From: Stromatinia cepivora
Lineage: Eukaryota; Ascomycota; Leotiomycetes; Helotiales; Sclerotiniaceae
Length of the DNA: 64,000 bases
Assembly (NCBI GenBank): GCA_014898415.1
Contig: RCTD01000006.1
Location: forward strand, 1,736,001-1,800,000
Direction of reading: 5' to 3'
Shown here: positions 49,185 to 62,455 of the stretch, in pieces
How positions within the stretch are numbered: the stretch's first letter is position 1
Layout of the letters: each line of letters opens with the position of its first letter
Notes under the pieces: model-generated
What the model was told of the DNA's origin: nothing
What the model saw: only the letters and a program-made list of their open reading frames with translations
The model's database searches: none
Program-made: the position numbers and the translations under genes

Positions 49185-51050
49185 TCACTCTTTAGGATCA
49201 CGGCCACCTCTAGCTTCCATCTCTGCATCATAAGTCTCATCATCCTCCAATTCGAACGGTCCAGGCTGCGTGATTGGCAAGAATGGTATGCCCATTTTCT
49301 CATAAATTTGCACCCTCGCTGCCGTCTTTGGTTTCGACTTGTTGATACTGAAGATTTTGATTCGGTGACAAGAGGAAGTTACGTGAAGATCCCAGTTCCT
49401 AGCAAAAGTTAGCGATTGAATCAATAAAAACAGTGAGGAAAGCATACCAAGTGGATCTCACAAACGTAGGTTGCGTGTTCATCGAATTGTCCCAACACCT
49501 CACAACTAACTCTAACCATCCTTCCGCGTCAACCGGGAGATCAATTTCCCACAATCTCCACGCATAGTAATACTTCTCACTCAGATTCTCATAAGGAACC
49601 TCATACCAAATATTTCCTCCATCGCCACTAACCTCCACCCTCACGGGCCAATGTCCTCCCCCACTATATGCCCACCCCCTCAATTTGATCTTCCCATCAT
49701 GCAATATTTGATCCATATCCACCGGACTCATGATCGCCGAACTTACTGGCATATCTTGAATACTAAACCCAGAACTATAAGTCGCATTATGTTTTCCAAC
49801 TTGAGAATTGTAATACAAATACTCTTTCTTCTGTACCGGGCCAAGAGATTCATGAGGCAGAACATTAATCCTCGTAAGCCATTTGCAGGAGCGAGCACCG
49901 ATATACCCAAACACCACGGCACGTAAAGGAAAGCCGTGAATTTTAGGGAGCGGTTCCCCGTTCATTTCCCAAGCGAGAAGAACCTCGTTGACTTTAACTT
50001 TACGCCATGGAACGGATACAGCATAGTTGGATACCTCGCCTTTTTTGAAGTAGGTATCTGCTCCGAGAAACTCCAGATGGTTGGTTCTAGAGGGGTTTTT
50101 GAGACCGCCGCAGTACTTGATTACTTTTTTGAGAGATACACCGGTCCATCGCGCGGTTCCAATAGCTCCTTCACCCCACTATATTTCCGTCAGTATGTAA
50201 GTATTCTGGATGAAAAGTTTTTACGTACGGGCGCATTGATAAGTTCATCTCCGTCACCTGGATACTGGCTAATTTGCTCAATTCTTCTAGTTCCTGAGCA
50301 TTGAATCGTGACCACGTTACTTTGTCTCGGAAAGATGGTTTCATCCTTTAACTCTTTCAAGGTGATACGTTTTGGCTCATTAACCAAACCACTAACATCG
50401 AAGAAGTAGGCATCTTCATCGATTTCAGGAATCCCACCATGGTTTCGAACAAAATGATCTTCATTAGAAGTTATAGCCGATTCAACGAGTCGGTTCTGTT
50501 ACTCTTGTTAAATTTATTCTCTCTATTTTGAAAAAAGAAAGAAACATACTCGAGGAGGTTCTCCATTGTATGGAAATTGTAAGACATGAAGCATATCTGG
50601 AGACTTTTCCTTCTCGACAAATAGCCAACTTTCTGCTGGAACATCTTTTAATTTTCTTCCCATTGCATAATGATACTGTTTCCATCTCACTCCTTCTAGG
50701 ATTGGATTTGTTTTTGGTAGGGGAACTAATTGAAATTCCGGCGGCTAAGCAGTAATTGATTAGCATTTGAATGCCCCCGAGAAATACCATTGAGCTCATA
50801 CTGGAGGAAACTTGAACTTTTTTAGAAATTCCTTTGCCTTTTGCTTTCGCTCGGGATATTTCTCCCATTCGATATATCCGTGCCAGCCATCGTACTCTTC
50901 CTCCAAGTCCAATTCATGGGGATCTGGCATTTCATCTTTGGAACGAATTTGAAGATCCGGATGTAGGATACTTGGTCGTCTAGCATAACTTCTGCCAGTT
51001 GGGCCATTCATGCCATCTGCATGGTGAATGTTCGATTCCGGTTCTGTCAT
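49185..51050 (-). CDS. Sulfite oxidase-family molybdoenzyme
   Basis: Predicted 551 aa; exons 51050-50802, 50744-50550, 50495-50229, 50178-49448 and 49398-49185 join in frame. The Mo-cofactor domain begins around residue 160 with FVRNHGGIPEID. The Mo-ligating cysteine is in VVTIQCSGTRR (about residue 214), followed by APWGEGAIGTARWTGV. IHGFPLRAVVFGYIGARSCK, the conserved HG.PLR...PG..GARS..W region, follows. The C-terminal dimerisation domain carries RGWAYSGGGHWPVRVEVSGD and TWNWDLHV, both typical. No cytochrome b5 domain is present, unlike vertebrate sulfite oxidase, and no mitochondrial presequence is obvious. The expected Pro-Gly is Phe-Gly in VVFGYIG. Likely oxidises sulfite to sulfate or acts on a related substrate; the exact substrate is inferred. 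Nitrate reductase is excluded because heme and FAD domains are absent. Confidence 0.88.
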
Positions 51051-51808
51051 TGTGTTTATGAATTTCTCGCTCTCAATTCAATCTTTTGATCTAGAAAGCT
51101 GAATGAGGGGTAAGGAAGGGAGGGACATGATAAGGAAATACGGATAATTTATCCATTGGTTTCAGCCCATTGCAACCCTACAACGTAGGTTATGTAGGCG
51201 CCTATGCATTGTAATCAAAACGACCACGGTACCACTTCATTTCTTGCTTCCCTCGTCAACACAACTAAAAAAAATGAATTTCTCGACGTCATGACTTTGA
51301 TAACAAAGCGAATGTATAATGGTTGTGGGGCTGATGGTTCAATACGGGAAACAACTCGAGTACCGGCGAGATATCTCCGAAAACGGTGGGCCTTAATCGG
51401 GATTTGTGTGAAGAGCAATTGAATGGCAGTCTGGCAATATGCTAGCTAACCAAAGAATAACAAAAAATTGCAAGAATGAAACGATAAATTTTGGAGAGTA
51501 CTGAAGTTAGCCATCGCACAAGCTTCAAACCCAAATTAATAACTGTCAAACCTCGGGAACTAATACAGATTTTCGCAAGTAACATTGAGCTTATTCATAC
51601 TTATACATACACATACCTTGGCATACTCCGAACTTTTGCCAAGTTTTTAACCGGGATCAAGGTGTCCCTGTTTTTTTTTACGAGGAGTCAATTGATGATT
51701 CAAGAAATCTACTTGTACATTGTGATGAGATAAAGTAAAAGGCTAGTTTCTGCTTAGCAGATCAAAAGGTTCTGAGCAGTCGGAATAACACCCCGCAAAT
51801 ATTAGTTC
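51051..51808. other. Intergenic
   Basis: About 760 bases between two minus-strand genes; no supported gene or repeat. Confidence 0.5.
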
Positions 51809-53025
51809 TCACTCGACTTCTGAAACCCTGTAGACATATTTGACACCCTTAGCTTGCCCTCTTTGCAAACGTCTCAGTCCTTCTCCTACTCCTTGTAAAC
51901 CTCCATCGATAACCTCAAAAGGATGTCCAGTAAGTCTGCCATCTGCTAACATCCGAGACATATATTTGAAGAACACAGATACCCACTCTGGATCACCCCT
52001 CACAAATTCTTTATCGGTTGGTTGTTTGACCATGCCTGGTTTATAGGCGCCAGTGTGTGCTGTACCTACCATGGTGTATACCACTTCAATTCCCTCCTGT
52101 ATTGACTCTTCGTCGTACTTATTGGAACCTGCGACGACTGATAGGTAAGACGGAGATTGGGATGAGAACGATGGAGCTAGCATATGGGAGATCGGAATCC
52201 ATGTACCATTCGAACTGATGGCGTCAAGAGCATGGTGACATTCCAAATTCCCCAAGGCCAGTTTGGTAGCTTTAATCATTGTTTCGGTGCCCAAACGATA
52301 ATCGATTAACTTGTCACCGGAAGATGGATCAAGAAGGGGTTCCAAGTGTAAGGAACTGCTGCCTGCGATGGCAATAATTGGGTGAATGTTGGAAGCGCGA
52401 GCCAATTTAATTGCGAACGTACCAAGAGAGGAAGATGCTCCGTAGACGATAAGCGGAAGAGGATTGTTATCAGAGCATGGCGACCATGGAGGCGGTAAAT
52501 GCTGTCGGCGAAATAGAGAAAGTGCCGCAGTCGTAGCAACCAATGGGATAGTTGCAGCTTCTAAGAGATAATCAAAAAACAGTCATCAGTCATCGATTAG
52601 ATACTGACCTTCGAAGATTATTCCATCTGGAAGTTTCATTATAGTATGCATCGGCGCAACAGCATATTCGGCGTAAGCTCCATAGGGTGCCAGCATTGGA
52701 TGAAAAGCAGCAACACGGTCTCCAAGATGATATTCTGTTTTCATCCGCAAATTCTCTCCGAGGGAATGAACAATGCCAGCGATATCGTCTCCACTGTTGA
52801 GGGATATGTTCAAGGCCTTGAGATGAAGCCAGTCTAGAGGAAGGGAATCTGCTTGAGCTACTTCCTAAGGATATGATATGTTGCGGATTAGTTGCGCTTA
52901 CCTTTAACATTGCTCCCAGCAACAATAACTTTGATCACTATCTCGTCTGGTCCAGGTTGCGGGATTGCGACTTCAGTGATCTCAGTCCAAATGTCAGGGC
53001 TGGGATGGACAATCACTTCCTTCAT
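51809..53025 (-). CDS. Zinc-type (MDR) alcohol dehydrogenase/enoyl reductase
   Basis: Medium-chain dehydrogenase/reductase, predicted 366 aa, exons 53025-52902, 52833-52609 and 52560-51809. The N-terminal GroES-like domain reads KEVIVHPSPDIWTEITEVAI, VIVAGSNVKDWLHL, NSGDDIAGIV and YHLGDRVAAFHPMLAPYGAY. The Rossmann domain carries LIVYGASSSLGTFAIKLA, the NADPH-binding GAS..G motif. It lacks the zinc-ligand cysteines, as in the fungal ToxD-like/trans-enoyl-reductase and quinone-oxidoreductase branch, so a zinc-independent NADPH reductase is likely. The residue order V.GSN..DW....NSGDD.AGIV is characteristic of that fungal group. No polyketide synthase is nearby, so a role in a biosynthetic cluster is not indicated. 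Substrate unknown. Confidence 0.85.
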
Positions 53026-53970
53026 GATCCAAATAATGTTATAGGTAAGAAATTCTTCAGGGTCGCCTTTAGATTCAGTATGTGAGGTTATTTGAGGAAG
53101 AGAAGCTAAAATTGCGATGCGTTTTGTAAGCAACAAGCGCTTCATGTAAGGTAAGCCCAGATCAAAATTTTGTGGCACTCGCAAGCACATATTTGTGGTA
53201 AAGGAGGAGTGCACAAGATGATGATTCATCAATGACGCATGAAAGGGTTCGATTCACTGCGAATCAAAGAGACTCAGACCCCTAGCATTACATATGCTTC
53301 ATCAATATGCACTATAGCGAGGTCTTGATAGAAAGTAACGTGCATCAAGCTTTGGCTACCCCAGAGTCTCATGCGGTGAATGAGCTCTCTCATAGCATAT
53401 GGACCAATGGACTTTGTCTCGAGTATGGTAAGAGACAGTGGGGGAAGGATAACAAAAATCAACGATTCTCTTATTCTCTCCGGATGTATTAGAGAACCAA
53501 AAGAATTCCGAGATCGAGAATAGCATCGCGTTCGAGGATCTTTGAAGTCATAATATTGACTTGTGCTTAATGACGAGGCTGGGGACCACTTGTGCCAACC
53601 TTGGTCTTGAATCTGCGGCACTGATTAATTTTTCTGATCCGTTCACTTCGAAAACTTGTTGGTGCACGTCTGAAGAGACACCGGGACTTGATCATGAAAA
53701 GGTATCTAACTTCGGCTATACCATGATAGGCTAGCGCATGATTAAGTTGAGCGCGTCTCAACTCTTGCTAATCTCTCATCAAAAAAATATTTTCGAAAAG
53801 AGTAACACCCAACACCTTCTCTTCTAGTGTACTTTTTGGTTCACTATAAAGAATTATGCATCACTACCAAGTATTCGAAAGAATAAATTTTATTTTACTT
53901 TCAATAATCGGTGAGATATAGTTATCCTAATACCTTTTCCCATTTAGATTCGTGTGTATATGCATCCAGC
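53026..53970. other. Intergenic
   Basis: Nearly 950 bases; a few short open stretches without conserved features. AT-rich between 53770 and 53900. Confidence 0.5.
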
Positions 53971-56744
53971 TCAGAGAGTAACCTTCTGTCCATGTCTTGC
54001 CCTCCACAACGGGTCCTTCTCTACATTCTCTTCTCTCTTCATATCCAATGTATTTCTCTCCCTCTTTTGATTGGCGACCGGTCTCTTGTCCTTAATACTC
54101 GAGCTCAGACTCTGCACATCTCTCTTTCCGTACGACAAATCACTACCGGCAACACAAGCACCACCGCCCCAAGCCGCCGTAGCAGCTGCCTCCCATACCT
54201 TTTCTACGTCTGTAATCATGGGTGCTGTCCAATATAATCTGCAATCTGCTTCTTCGACTACATATTGAGCGGGAACTCCATCATTCAGATTGCAGGGAAG
54301 AATAGCATCTCTCAGATTGATTACTGAATCTGTACTTCTTTCAATTGGAAAGGTTGTGAAACGATTGAGAATGGCAATGTCTTCTGGGGTTGCGTTTGGG
54401 GATGAGGCTGCCATTCGTGCATAAGAGTATATGTCACTAAACTCAGTGACTTGTGCTCCTTTGATACCACCGACACCTTGAATGGGGTCGCTGGAGGGCC
54501 GTCCTCCAAAGGCGATGGATTTAACTCCTGCTTGGGTGCGCATGAATTCGCTGAAGATAGTGCAAGTTGAGGCACAGAAACCATCGTATATCATGACGAT
54601 GTTTTCCGCAGCGAAAGGTTGGGTCAGGTTACTTAAGGATCCATATCCGGAGACCTCAATACCCAAACCGAATGTGCTATTAACCGTAGTGAGAGGATCA
54701 TTAAGGTTCCAGCGCATGAGGTTCGTGTAGTTATCACCCTTGTAGACATTTGGGGCAAATTTATCTTCAAATGTCAAGAAGGGTTGATTAGTCAAATTGT
54801 AATCGAAGCGGTAGTTGAACCAAGTTTCGTATTTTTCAATCAAATCCGACGATGCTGTGTTTGGGTTATCTTGTAGCGTGTTAGCTTGAATGTGGAAAAT
54901 CGAAGGTCAATAACGCTTCACTTACAATCTGCAGGAATGTCCTTCGAAAATATCTTGGCTATCGTTAGAAATGAATCAGTTTCTCTCATTCTACTATTTC
55001 CATCTTGAACGATATCAGGGAAAAGTTGTCGGAATTGATCATAGCCTTGCAAAATGTAACCACCACTATTTGCTTGCAAGTCAACGATCAATTTGGTCTT
55101 TCCATCTCGAACTGCACCAGCGAGGAAGGTTTGGCTAACAGCCTGGAATTCTGCAATTGACTCTGACTCAAATGCCAAAAGAGTCAAGACTGCAACGTCC
55201 TCGAAACCAGGATCACTGAGATAATATCCTCCGACAATAGTGTCATTAGTGATAACAACAGGGGTAGGATATCCAGCAGCTGTTACAATCGCGGCTGCGG
55301 CGGCTGTCACTGTTGCTTCGGCGGATTCGGTGGTGGTTGGAACGCAGAACTTTTGGTAGAAGGACTTTCCATCAGTAACACCGGTAAAGTCTCCTTTCAC
55401 GTTGGCGTAATTTTCGGTAACCAAAGTTGTACCATTTTCGAACCCAAAGGTAGTGTTTGAGCCCGGGTAGATGTATCGGATTCGACCACCAGATGAGAAG
55501 TATCCGTGCGAGACTCCTGAGAAGTAGAATTAGCATAATCAGAGAAGATTAGTGCTAGCATGTATGAAAAGAGATGTTTTACCTGCTGCCACATATGCCT
55601 TCTCGTAGAACATGCTGTTGTATGCAGCATCCGCGTCTTGATTGAAAGAGGCTTGGAAGATCCAATCTTCTACATACGTCACCGCGTCAACCCCATTTAT
55701 CTTTGTAACCTCGGATGCTTTTGAAGGCGAAGCAATAATGTCCTCTTAAAAGATTGGTTAGCACTTTTACTTCATTGTAAGATATCGTCTTCCAATTTAC
55801 CATATAAGTAGATCTTGGGAATTTCAACTCCATCACTGCTGATAGATACCAAAGATCTCTGACGGCGCCAATCAAAAGCAGCCGAGAGAAGGTCAGGATA
55901 GACCACAAAGTGTCCATCATGTGCCAGTGCAAAAATTTGATACAAATCTTGTTGGAATTCATACTCATTCGCATACACACCACCCGTCTCAAGGTTCGAT
56001 TTCACGGAAGCGAGTTTGCCCATCACATCAAGCGGGGGATAGAAGTATTCTGCTGGTGGGTCCTTGAGGTACTCAAGATCTGTCAAAGTCAGCCGAAGAG
56101 TCCGATTTGGTGGAGATGTCATCAACAAGATATCATCGGACATATGCATAGAAGCCCCTCTAGTTGGGGTGAATCTTGACCAATTCGGAAAGTGGTAGAA
56201 AATGATTGTTGATAACATACCAGACTGCCATTCGATATATGGCTCTAAACCAGTAACATATTCAAGCGCCGCAGTTGTATTCAATGGTACTGAATTGAGA
56301 CAGTCATAAGCTAATTTAGCATCAACTGTGGGTGTCGCTAGACGCAAAAGCTGGTCAGTCTCAAGAACGACGAGATTTGGTGCGACTACATTCGGTCATA
56401 AAACCATGCTCCATCAAAACAGAAGCCTAGAACATAGTCTTGGATAGGCTTGACATATCGGGTGGAAGTGGTATATGTAGCCTAGCTACTTAAATACGCA
56501 TCTTCACTCTCGTGAGGATAACCTCATCGTGGCTGTTCCACATACCTGATGGCGACGCAACTCTAGCGACAGATGACAGACTGCTAACAACAGCGCAAGC
56601 CGCGAGCGTAGGGGTAGCTGTAGCAATGGCGATTGTCGAAGTGGATTGGTGTCCATGTCCGTATCCATATGTTGCGCTTGACATACTACTGAGTGGCATT
56701 GCAACCGAAGCGACAAGAGACAGAGCCATGTTTGAGGAAGGCAT
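53971..56744 (-). CDS. Secreted S41-family (CPAF-like) serine protease
   Basis: Predicted 764 aa; exons 56744-56546, 56385-56221, 56079-55801, 55744-55583, 55516-54926 and 54869-53971 join in frame. The N-terminus (MALSLVASVAMPLSSMSSA region) is a likely signal peptide. Early family motif: YIEWQS joined to DLEYLKDPPAEYFYPPLDVM. Mid-region DGHFVVYPDLL and INGVDAVTYVE are PDZ-like. The protease core shows LIVDLQANSGGYILQGY (about residue 420) and MIYDGFCASTCTIFSEFM (about residue 575), where the serine of CASTC is the probable nucleophile. Several N-glycosylation sequons and paired cysteines fit an extracellular enzyme. The last ~60 residues are basic and low-complexity. Related fungal proteins are annotated as tail-specific or CPAF peptidases; substrates are unknown. 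A second in-frame ATG six codons downstream may be the real start. Confidence 0.82.
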
Positions 56745-57883
56745 TTTGGTTGAAGATCAAAAAAAAATGCAAGCCCGAGAACCGCCCCTGAAAAGACAAC
56801 GGGGAAGACAAGAGATAGAGAGTGAGTTAGAAAGTGAATTAGAGCATTGTCATTGACATATATATATGTATTTTGATATATTTTGATTGTCACCAACGAT
56901 TGGTCAAGATCCTCCAAATACCAGTTCCTCTCTCCAATAGGAATTATCCACCTTTAGACCTTCTTCATTGGGTAAAGTGTGATGGTGCGGGATAAAATGA
57001 GGAACTTTCCCAAAACTTAAAAAAGGACCATTTCCGTCTTTTCCACTTTTTTCCTTACTAGGTAGTGGATGCATCATGCGGCCTGTAACTTTACGGAGTA
57101 TACACATACCACAATGTGGTCGCCTAGGTGGGTAGCACATCCACAAACGTGCTGCCGAAATCAAGCCTGGGCCTTTCCAATTTAAAGTGATTTTACCCCA
57201 CGGGTATTTGATTGGATAAGATAAACTGCAATCAAAAAACTAATTTGATGATTTTGTTTGTTCACTATATATTAGATAAATCGAACTACGCTAAACAAGA
57301 GTTCTTAATTCAAACTTCATTTAAATCACTTTTCAACTAAGCGGATTCGATTGAATATAAAAATACGATAGTCTTTGGAAATATCAAACATTATCAACAA
57401 ATGAATAAAACAATTACGGAATTTTCTATAACACTAATTAATCTATATGAATTTTATTTTTTTCAATCCTTACTTATAAAACCCCGAAGGCTAAATCGGT
57501 GTTAAGAAAGGGAAGGGAGCCTTGAAAATGGGGCAGTTTGACTAATAAGAACAATTATTCCCTTGCGTAGTTTTATACTTTTCGAGCAAGGCAGGTACTT
57601 GTCAACTTTTCAACGTCGAAGCGCGGAATATCCGAGACACCTACGATCTTCTTCCCAATGTGACAGGATGTAAGAAGGTCTCGTTCGGATCCAAAACGTT
57701 GGCTTCCGCTGACATTCCTATTGCATCCAAGCAAAATCTAATGCTCTTAAAACCCTTTCTCACGACGTTCTATTAACCTATGCATTGGATAAAGAAAGCG
57801 GGTTCGAGGTGTCTTGCCCAAAGTGGAGCCTTTCAAAGCCGACCATATTTAACACTTCAGAGCTTCTGGCCCTGCTCGCACCA
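56745..57883. other. Upstream flank of the protease gene
   Basis: About 1.1 kb. Near 57480-57560 a short GC-richer patch; 57240-57480 is AT-rich. No supported gene. Confidence 0.5.
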
Positions 57884-57891
57884 CTTTCTCT
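57884..57891. repeat. Target-site duplication, left (CTTTCTCT)
   Basis: Eight bases repeated exactly at 58997-59004 on the other side of the hAT-type element. Confidence 0.85.
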
Positions 57892-58996
57892 CAGTGTTGG
57901 GCAAAAGGTAGGGTATACCCGGGGTAAAACAAATAGCTAATCACTCTATGAAATGCTCTGGGTGCCAGGGTATCTGTGGGTATATAATATGTGATATTGT
58001 ATATTCAAAAATATTATATTATGTGATATCCCTAAGGTTCTGAAATAAACATTCTAGATGTTTATAAAAAAAATATTATATATGTTTTTTTACTATAGAA
58101 TAGGAATATCCAATTCATACTCCAAGATATATAGACAACTATATAAGAAAAACTTACTCTTATTAGATGGAAAACTATATAATATAATAAAAATGAAACA
58201 ATAATCTAAAACTGAAGCTATTCTCACTTAGTTGATTTATATTATCTAGTTCGGGCCTTTTAGTTCAAAGCTATTTATTTTATTAATAATCAACGAATTA
58301 TTGTTTCATTTTAATTTTTTCAAGATTTTAAATCATTTATATTATTATATTATATAAAAGTAATTATATTAAATATTGAAGTCTTTTAAGTTTGAAATAT
58401 ATATTATTATTTTTTAGAATTTTTTTAAATTCGAAGATATTCCAATTTATATCTAAGTTCTACCTTGAAAGAATTTCATTTTTTCCGAAAAAAAAATTCA
58501 TATACTTTTTATATTATATATTATATTATATAATAAATAGTATAATAATAGATGACGAGAGTGAAAAGAGGATTAATTTTGAAAAAGACAAGCTAGAAAA
58601 GATCGAGGAAGCTAGAAAAAGATCGCCGAGGTTAGAAAATAAGTGTATGCCGTAATATATGACTATATTATACATCTAAGCTAATAATTTTACTTTAAAA
58701 GTCAATATACGAGAGAATTAAAAACGAATGTGAGGTTTTTAGACTATTTACAATTGATTTGAACATCTAGGATGCCGATATCCGTATAATATATATCGAA
58801 GATTATCTTAGAGTATTATATGATATCTATTAATCGATATATTTCATTGATTACATTAATTGGGGATAATTTCAACTTTGGATGATAATATAGGACGATC
58901 ATATAATTTTTACTTTACAGAACTCTGGCACCCGGCGGTATTGTTGGGTAATCATTTCATAAAACACCCCGGGTAGGGTACGGGTGCCCATGCCTG
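57892..58996. mobile_element. Non-autonomous hAT-type DNA transposon
   Basis: 1105-bp element. The left end is CAGTGTTGGGCAAAAGGTAG and the right end, read inward, is CAGGCATGGGCACCCGTACC. Both continue into ACCCGGGGT and, further in, ATGAAATG...GGGTGCCAG, so imperfect terminal inverted repeats extend about 70 bases. It is flanked by a perfect 8-bp target duplication CTTTCTCT. CAG ends with TGGGCA and an 8-bp duplication are the hAT pattern. The interior (about 57980-58910) is AT-rich with no transposase, so it needs a helper. Interior 58040-58705 is homologous to 4470-5145 in the other AT-rich block, including the GCTAGAAAA array. Confidence 0.82.
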
Positions 58997-59004
58997 CTTT
59001 CTCT
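58997..59004. repeat. Target-site duplication, right (CTTTCTCT)
   Basis: Exact partner of 57884-57891. Confidence 0.85.
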
Positions 59005-60804
59005 GCTCCAATCTTTCACCGACAGTTATTTGAGAAGTCAGATCTGTAATTGTGTTTTGTCCCCTGATTTATTCACATCGGTTGTAAACCATGTCCACCG
59101 GTATTACCGTATAAACTCAAGAAACTCGTTTAACACTTTCCCTATTATGGAATAAGGTTTTGGGGATCGGCAGGAAGCTATGCCTATTATAGGGTTAGTT
59201 CAATATCAGAGAAGCTGTGCCCCGATACTTGGATTTCTAGTCACGTGCTAAAATAATGCCTAAAAACCTTAAATTCATGAATAATCCAAGATCTCAGGGA
59301 TTTTATAGGTTAACTGATATCGGAATTTCAGATATTCCGAAATGAGGTTGAAAAAGCATCGGAATTTGAAGATTCCGAACCCTAGCCCTCTAAAAGAGTT
59401 TGCTTAAAATATCCAATCAAAAAATAGCGTAAAATTCTGGAAGAAGGTCGATGTGAAAACTAGACTACGCATATACTCCGTTTGGCCACCTAACGACATT
59501 CACCCACGATTCGTGAAGATAATCGTATGTGATCAAATCTGATATGGCCAATGAAGGAACTTACAATTTGGATATGTGTGAGAGATCTCCGAAACTTGTG
59601 CGGGGGGGAAAAGGTTATCAACTTCTTTCTGATAGCTTTCTCATAGGGTTGATAAGCCATCGTGCAATACCAGCATGTTTTGTTCCTAAATATAGAATTC
59701 TTGGAGCATGTCGGTATACCAAAGTCCAGAGAAGGAGTTGATATACTCGGTGATGTGATGTGACGTGAAAGAAGTCACGCATAATATAGCAACAACACAA
59801 TACTCCATGCGATTTGTTGATAGGACGTACTACTTGGATTCGTGACATTGTGGCTACAACATCACACAGTACGGACAATTGAGTTCCGTTTGGTGAAATC
59901 TGTAGATGATCTTCTCTCATTCAGTCATATTCGAAAATACATACCTACGCCATCTCCCTAGATAGACGGTTTATTAAGCTACTTTACCAGCAATCAATAA
60001 TATTATTTATTACTTATCATGACTCAGTATAATTAGTTTCTTCTGCAATCTGACGATTGTATTTTAGAAGTTCTTTAGGGTCACTCATTCTATATCCTAA
60101 CTTTCAATATGGGAATTTTGCTTTAATACTTCTATAATTTCATATAATAAAATCAATATGACTCTTTCATCAATCTAGAATACTGATAGTTGTTTCGATT
60201 CCCAACTTATTCTATTCTATAGCGATCAATAGAGATATATCATTTTGCAGATATAAATCCATTGAAGATATGGTATACATTTCCTACCTAGCTAGGTACA
60301 AACCCACTGATGATAATTCACAGTTTCTTGATATGATATGATATTTAATTAGCTAATCAATCATGGGGGTTTACTCCTAAAAAGAAGCCGGCAGTTCGGT
60401 AAAGTACTAGTCCACGGGTAAACGTCACAAGGCTCTAAAAATCAGGAGAGCTTTGACAGTAAATAACCGGTCGGTAGTGATATGTATGTTCTCTCAATAG
60501 ACAATGGAATGATAGGAAAATTGCTAATGTGGGAGAAAAAGGAAAGAGCATATCACATCACACATCACATCACATATATCACCATTAGCAAACACAGTAT
60601 TACACTATTACCTTACTTCTAACCAAAGAATGGATATTCAGTCCTCCAATTGTTACATCATACGATTTCTCTTCCATACCACAATCTACCCTAAGGACTA
60701 GAATAACCTACCCGAGCTACACCTACCCCACAACATTCCATCATCCCTAACTCGCCCTCCATCAAAATTTATTTATTTCTAGGTTATAAAGTAAGGAAAT
60801 ATCA
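59005..60804. other. Intergenic, no gene recognised
   Basis: 1.8 kb of mixed composition with a CATCACA-rich microsatellite at about 60553-60584. No conserved coding sequence. It presumably contains the promoter of the coiled-coil gene at its right end. Confidence 0.5.
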
Positions 60805-62034
60805 ATGGCTCCCGACTTGAACTCACTTCCTCCTTCACGATCATCAACTACTTCACCCTCCATGTCTCGCACCACTTCAATTCCAATTGAACACCCCGCA
60901 CATGCAAATGTACGAGCTCAAAGTCCTTCTCCATCACCGCGTTCTGCATCCACCTCCCTTCAAGCTGCGGCTGCAGTTAACGCAGGTCTTCAACAAGAAG
61001 AAAACACGAGACGTATGTTCATTGCTTTTCCTTACTCCAAACAATCATAGTACAGAGCGACAAATTGATTCTGAAGCAGGCTCTTCCACAAGCCGACAAC
61101 GACAGGCATCGACAGCATCACACTCAGGCAGAAGACGATCAACAGTTTTAATGAATCTACAAATGAATGACCCAACTTTACCACCTCAAGGGGAGATTGT
61201 TAGTGAAAGCCAAATTCGTACAGCTAGCCCTATGTCATTTACGGGCTCACCTATCACTGCAAGCGGTGATCCTCATCATTTCCGCGCGCCTAGTCTTGGT
61301 GAAATACATCAGGAATTGGAACAAGAACAGGAGGCTCAAGTGGTAAGCTACAATTTTTATCTGGGAGGATGCCGAGGAATTTAGGTTCACTAATTGATTT
61401 TCTTTTGTTGGCAGAATCGCCTTTTGCATATGATTCGAACCCAGCAACAACAACTTCAGCAATTACAAGCTGCCAGTGGTCAAGCGCAAGGATCTGCACC
61501 AGCCATAGATGAATCTACTCCAACATCTGAGCGATCTCTATCGTTCTCAACACAAAATATCCCTCCAAATGTGACCTCAGCAATGTCGGTTCCTCGATCA
61601 CCCATCACAGCGATGCATTCTCGAACTTCCTTCGATGTTGCACGAGAAAATCTTCATCGGCGATCCAGAACGCCTAGTCGAACTGCATCACCTAGGTTGA
61701 GATCTTCATCTATAAGCAATGAAGGAGGAGAATCATGGAATTTGGGTGGTCGTGATGAAAGTGCATACTATCAAGCAGAAACGCAGACGATGATTCGAGA
61801 GAATCAAATGTTACGTCAGAGAATACGGGAATTAGGTATATTAAGCTTTATCGAACATTTTATTCGTCTCTTCATACTAATTAATGGTATTTAGAGCGCC
61901 AAGTTAGTGAATTACATGCGAATTCCTCCATAACACACGAACCTGCCACGGCATCCCATCTAGTGTCATCCACCTCCGTTTCTGAAGAAGCAGCACCACT
62001 TGCTGCACCAGCAGATGAGCCAAAACAAGATTGA
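60805..62034 (+). CDS. Ser-rich protein with C-terminal coiled coil
   Basis: Predicted 351 aa; exons 60805-61012, 61056-61342, 61415-61835 and 61895-62034 join in frame. The first 70 residues are Ser/Thr/Pro-rich with an Ala/Gln stretch. Arg/Ser-rich segments (SRQRQASTASHSGRRRS, NLHRRSRTPSRTASPR) look like phosphorylation targets. A helical Gln-rich stretch follows the splice at 61415 (LLHMIRTQQQQLQQLQ). The C-terminal part ENQMLRQRIRELERQVSEL is a clear leucine-zipper-like coiled coil created by the last splice. An acidic/Ala tail ends PADEPKQD. No basic DNA-binding region directly precedes the zipper in bZIP spacing, so a transcription-factor call is not supported. Family not recognised by name; conserved-looking in filamentous fungi as hypothetical. 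Confidence 0.75.
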
Positions 62035-62455
62035 AGCGTTATAAATACTTTCAGCAATTTTCTTTATGTTTGGGAAAGACTGTGGACTAGAGGCGTAACG
62101 AATGATTCCACGGATCAAGAGTATTCAAATTGTACAACTCTATACAACATTGGCGTTGGTACGTTTATGGGTTTGACAGCAAGGAAGCTATATGAGGGGT
62201 CAAAGGGGTGCAGGGAGGACATTTCTTATTCCTAGAATCAACAATAAATCAGACCGTACTGAATGCTATTCTCTCAGGACTTTGAATTGAGAAGGTGGAT
62301 GGATGATGGTGATTTACAGCCTTGTCATTGAAGCCTTGTGAACCCCTGCATTTGCATGGAAGCTCCCCGCACTTGTGCCATTGCATCATTTACAATCCAA
62401 CGACAAGCTATTGAGTTATCCATGCGGAGCTTATTGATTCAGAAGTTTGTACAAC
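62035..62455. other. Intergenic, tandem gene spacing
   Basis: About 420 bases between two plus-strand genes: 3' UTR of the coiled-coil gene and promoter of the L2HGDH gene. Nothing else seen. Confidence 0.5.

Noticed and set aside
53274..53621. 115-codon minus-strand frame between the MDR and protease genes
   Set aside because: No recognisable domain, no good splice continuation and no compositional support.
59529..59920. Overlapping short frames on both strands near 59.7 kb
   Set aside because: Nothing conserved; probably non-coding.
60805..62034. bZIP transcription factor
   Set aside because: The leucine-zipper-like coiled coil is at the C-terminus without a basic region at bZIP spacing.
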